From Methylotenera_A sp046594885 (GTDB taxonomy: Bacteria > Pseudomonadota > Gammaproteobacteria > Burkholderiales > Methylophilaceae), in NCBI GenBank assembly GCA_046594885.1, contig JBKJRD010000047.1, positions 1 to 9,317 on the forward strand: a stretch of DNA of 9,317 nucleotides. Reading direction: 5' to 3'. Positions within the stretch are counted from its first letter, which is position 1. Each line of letters starts with the position of its first letter. Under the pieces are notes generated by a model, which ran no database searches, was not told the origin of the DNA, and saw only the letters and a program-made list of their open reading frames with translations. Both the position numbers and the translations under genes were made by a program. This document shows, one piece after another, positions 7,785 to 9,317 of the stretch.

Positions 7785-8279
7785 TTAATCTCTAAAATTA
7801 CCAAACTGCAATGGAAAATCCGTGACATTCTTTTTACAAAATGCGATTGCGTCTTGCAGTAAATCGCGCTTTGCACCATTTACACGCACTTCGTCACCTT
7901 GAATACTGGCTTGTACTTTTAAGCCAGAATCTTTAATTAACTTGGCAATGCGTTTGGCTAAGTCACTGTCAATGCCAGCGCGAATTTTGAGCTCTTGCTT
8001 CACCTTGTTGCCACCCACTTTTTGCACATCTTTGTGCTCTAAGCGCTTGGTAGAATCTGGCTCTTTTTTTTCCATGCCTGGCAGCAAAATATCTTTGATC
8101 TCTTCTAATTGAAAATCGTTGTCACCATATAAAATAATCATGCTGTCTTTTTCGTTTAATTCAACCTTGGCAGATGTGCCTTTAAAGTCGTAACGATTGG
8201 TAATTTGTTTACCTGCTGTATCAATTGCGTTTTTTAAAGCGACCATATCCACTTCAGAACTAATATCAAAACTTGGCAT
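7785..8279 (-). CDS. yajQ: YajQ-family cyclic di-GMP/nucleotide-binding protein
   Basis: A 164-residue cytoplasmic protein of the YajQ (UPF0234) family, made of two related alpha/beta domains. Members bind nucleotides, and the Xanthomonas homologue is reported as a cyclic di-GMP effector that works with a transcription factor; the role here is not known. Visible signatures: MPSFDISSEVDMVALKNAID at the start, NRYDFKGTSAKVEL, KDSGLKVQASIQGDEVRVNG, KRDLLQ, and the ending FPLQFGNFRD, all close to the E. coli protein, which is of almost equal length. An in-frame TTG at 8360 would add 27 residues, but these read through a structured intergenic element and do not match the family; AAAGGA just before the ATG at 8279 supports the shorter form. 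It lies between ppnP and leuC on the same strand. Confidence 0.95.
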   Translation of the reverse strand: MPSFDISSEVDMVALKNAIDTAGKQITNRYDFKGTSAKVELNEKDSMIILYGDNDFQLEEIKDILLPGMEKKEPDSTKRLEHKDVQKVGGNKVKQELKIRAGIDSDLAKRIAKLIKDSGLKVQASIQGDEVRVNGAKRDLLQDAIAFCKKNVTDFPLQFGNFRD

Positions 8280-8304
8280 ATAAATCCTTTTAAATCTCTT
8301 TAAG

Positions 8305-8359
8305 CTCACGCTGTGCAAGGCATGAGTGCGCAGACAGTACGAATAGTACGACAAGCGCA
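8305..8359 (-). repeat. Structured intergenic element before yajQ
   Basis: Two adjacent structures fill most of the ppnP-yajQ gap. At 8327-8359 there is a symmetric imperfect palindrome: TGCGC, five bases, GTAC, five bases, GTAC, five bases, GCGCA. At 8305-8326 the minus-strand RNA can form a seven-pair hairpin, CTCATGC with GCGTGAG (one G-U pair), with an eight-base loop CTTGCACA. The minus strand also shows a near-direct repeat, TCGTACTAT then TCGTACTGT. From memory this resembles dispersed intergenic repeats in proteobacteria that contain GTACTGTCTGCG followed by a small hairpin and GCCTTG; I cannot test copy number here. It is not followed by a T tract, so it is not a clear terminator. 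It ends about 25 bases before the yajQ start codon. Confidence 0.5.
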
Positions 8360-8386
8360 AAATAACGTTGCAGAGTCAAGCATCAA

Positions 8387-8698
8387 CTACTCAAAATGGC
8401 AAACGTAATCTAACATTTCTATCGTTTCAATATCAAAGCTTGAATTACCCGGCACAGTAAATTTCTCACCAGCGCTGTAGGTTTTCCAAGACTCTTCACC
8501 TTGCAAACGCACTTTACAAACACCTAGATTAATTTCCATCAGTTCTGGTGCGGCTGTATTAAAAGTCAACGTGCTAGGAAAAATGACACCAATCGTGCTG
8601 CGTGTTCCATTTGGAAACATCACAGTATGGCTCACGCATTTACCATCAAAATACACATTTGCTTTTTTCTTTACGCTTACATGATCAAACTGTGCCAT
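8387..8698 (-). CDS. ppnP: Pyrimidine/purine nucleoside phosphorylase
   Basis: A 103-residue member of the PpnP/YaiE family (formerly DUF1255), a small cupin-fold protein. The E. coli member splits several nucleosides with phosphate to the free base and (deoxy)ribose 1-phosphate, which points to nucleoside salvage. The sequence fits along its length: NVYFDGKCVSHTVMFPNGTR near the start, IGVIFPSTLTFNTAAPELME, then EESWKTYSAGEKFTVPGNSS and the ending LDYVCHFE; the E. coli homologue has corresponding blocks (YTFSTAEPEEM, VYEAG..F.VPG, SYLCRYL). The N-terminus is slightly longer than in E. coli. It has its own probable promoter upstream. yajQ starts 107 bases downstream. Confidence 0.92.
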   Translation of the reverse strand: MAQFDHVSVKKKANVYFDGKCVSHTVMFPNGTRSTIGVIFPSTLTFNTAAPELMEINLGVCKVRLQGEESWKTYSAGEKFTVPGNSSFDIETIEMLDYVCHFE

Positions 8699-8731
8699 TT
8701 TTATTTACTTTCATCTCATTCTAAAAGCGCT

Positions 8732-8760
8732 ATTATCGCAGAAAAGTGACTGGCATTCAA
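8732..8760 (-). promoter_or_regulatory. Probable extended -10 promoter of ppnP
   Basis: The minus strand shows TGCGATAAT, an extended -10 element (TG-n-GATAAT; hexamer 8732-8737), with TTGAAT (8755-8760) 17 bases upstream as the -35 box. The transcript would begin near 8725, leaving a leader of about 27 bases before the ppnP ATG. The -35 box lies inside an inverted repeat at 8748-8792, so binding of a protein there could control access. Confidence 0.5.
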
Positions 8761-8792
8761 AATGCATCAAGGTTTATGCTAAATGACCAGTC
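8748..8792. repeat. Bulged inverted repeat between the MFS gene and ppnP
   Basis: GACTGG (8748-8753) and CCAGTC (8787-8792) are exact inverted arms. Inside them CATT pairs with AATG after one bulged base, and further in GCAT pairs with ATGC around an eight-base loop. In RNA this is a long, imperfect hairpin. Read on the plus strand it is followed by TTTGTTTT, like an intrinsic terminator; read on the minus strand, the direction of the genes, it is followed only by ACTTTTCT. It begins 37 bases after the MFS stop, so it may end MFS transcription weakly, block antisense transcription, or be an operator over the ppnP -35 box. Confidence 0.5.
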
Positions 8793-8829
8793 TTTGTTTT
8801 AAAGGCAAAAATCAATCATCCTGCTAGCA

Positions 8830-9317
8830 TTAAAATGCACTGGCGACTTTTTTTGATGGCTTTTTTGCGGTTAACAACCAAACCGCCAAGCCTGTTGCGC
8901 CAATTATTGCTAAAAATACAAACGCGCTACGATAGCCATAGTGTTGCGCAATAACACCCGCAATGGCTGGGCTTAAAGCTGCGCCAATGCCTTGCATAGT
9001 CATCACCGCGCCAAAGCCTACGTTAATATGGCCTGAACCTTTTAATAATTGCGCAACCAGCCCTGGTGTGGCTACCCCTAATAAGCCCGCACCTACGCCA
9101 TCTAGTATTTGCACAGGCACCACGGCAAAAGGATGATCCCAAAAACCAGCTATTAAGCCGCGTATGGGCAAGGCTACTAGTGCTAACACAAACAGCACAT
9201 GATAGCCCTTGCTTTGAGCTGTTTTAGCAGCATAAAGCGCCATGGGAATCATGGTTAATTGTGCGATAACAATCGTAATGGCCGTATAAACACTAGGATT
9301 AAACGCGTTATTCGATA
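8830..9317 (-). CDS. MFS transporter, C-terminal part (start outside window)
   Basis: C-terminal portion of a major facilitator superfamily transporter, an inner-membrane carrier; substrate unknown. An internal ATG at 9252 opens a 140-codon frame, but the same frame continues without a stop to the window edge (reading NNAFNPSVYTAITIVIAQL before that Met), so the gene starts beyond 9317 and about 162 codons are visible. About five membrane helices can be seen: TAITIVIAQLTMIPMALYA, VLFVLALVALPIRGLIAGF, a Gly-rich one around VQILDGVGAGLLGVATPGLV, one around MTMQGIGAALSPAIAGVIA, and FVFLAIIGATGLAVWLL. The order and the basic tail (AKKPSKKVASAF) fit the last helices of a 12-helix carrier. Drug-efflux-like carriers look similar, but no substrate claim can be made from this part. 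Confidence 0.85.
   Translation of the reverse strand, partial: SNNAFNPSVYTAITIVIAQLTMIPMALYAAKTAQSKGYHVLFVLALVALPIRGLIAGFWDHPFAVVPVQILDGVGAGLLGVATPGLVAQLLKGSGHINVGFGAVMTMQGIGAALSPAIAGVIAQHYGYRSAFVFLAIIGATGLAVWLLTAKKPSKKVASAF

Noticed and set aside
8357..8386. Possible yajQ promoter TTGATG-16-TATTTT just after the ppnP stop.
   Set aside because: Both boxes match only four of six bases and the spacing is short; not distinguishable from chance in AT-rich sequence.
8822..8829. TGCTAGCA eight-base palindrome right after the MFS stop codon.
   Set aside because: Short palindromes are common; there is no second copy nearby and no link to a promoter.
8830..9252. Complete 140-residue small membrane protein starting at the ATG at 9252.
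   Set aside because: The frame is open to the window edge with further MFS-like hydrophobic sequence, so this Met is internal to a longer transporter.

Overview
The window reads as ordinary chromosome from a betaproteobacterium with a rather AT-rich genome. The order leuC, small entericidin gene, leuD, leuB, asd, fimV is, from memory, a conserved betaproteobacterial block, usually followed by truA and trp genes. Together with the AT-leaning codon use it suggests Nitrosomonadales, perhaps Methylophilaceae; the family assignment is inference. All supported genes lie on the minus strand, so transcription runs from position 9317 toward position 1.

In transcription order: (1) 9317-8830, the C-terminal part of a major facilitator superfamily (MFS) transporter whose start lies beyond the window edge. 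(2) 8698-8387, ppnP, a small cupin-fold nucleoside phosphorylase with its own likely promoter, which overlaps a bulged inverted repeat. (3) 8279-7785, yajQ, a nucleotide-binding protein, preceded by a structured element (hairpin plus 33-base imperfect palindrome). (4) 7747-5531, leuC, an unlisted 43-residue entericidin-type lipoprotein gene, and leuD, tightly packed. (5) 5360-4278, leuB, after a 170-base AT-rich spacer that may hold a second promoter. (6) 4217-3105, asd. (7) 2952-22, fimV, a 976-residue inner-membrane peptidoglycan-binding scaffold protein with a consensus-like promoter.

LeuC/LeuD form isopropylmalate isomerase and LeuB is the next enzyme, so three consecutive gene products cover the middle of leucine synthesis; leuA is not in the window. 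Asd supplies aspartate semialdehyde for lysine/diaminopimelate, threonine and methionine. FimV concerns cell poles, type IV pili and motility rather than amino acids, and probably shares the locus by inherited order.

No gap exceeds 170 bases. I found no rRNA, tRNA, CRISPR array, insertion sequence or prophage gene, and no convincing new multi-gene system. The items most worth a second look are the entericidin gene inside the leu operon, the structured element before yajQ, and the inverted repeat across the ppnP promoter.
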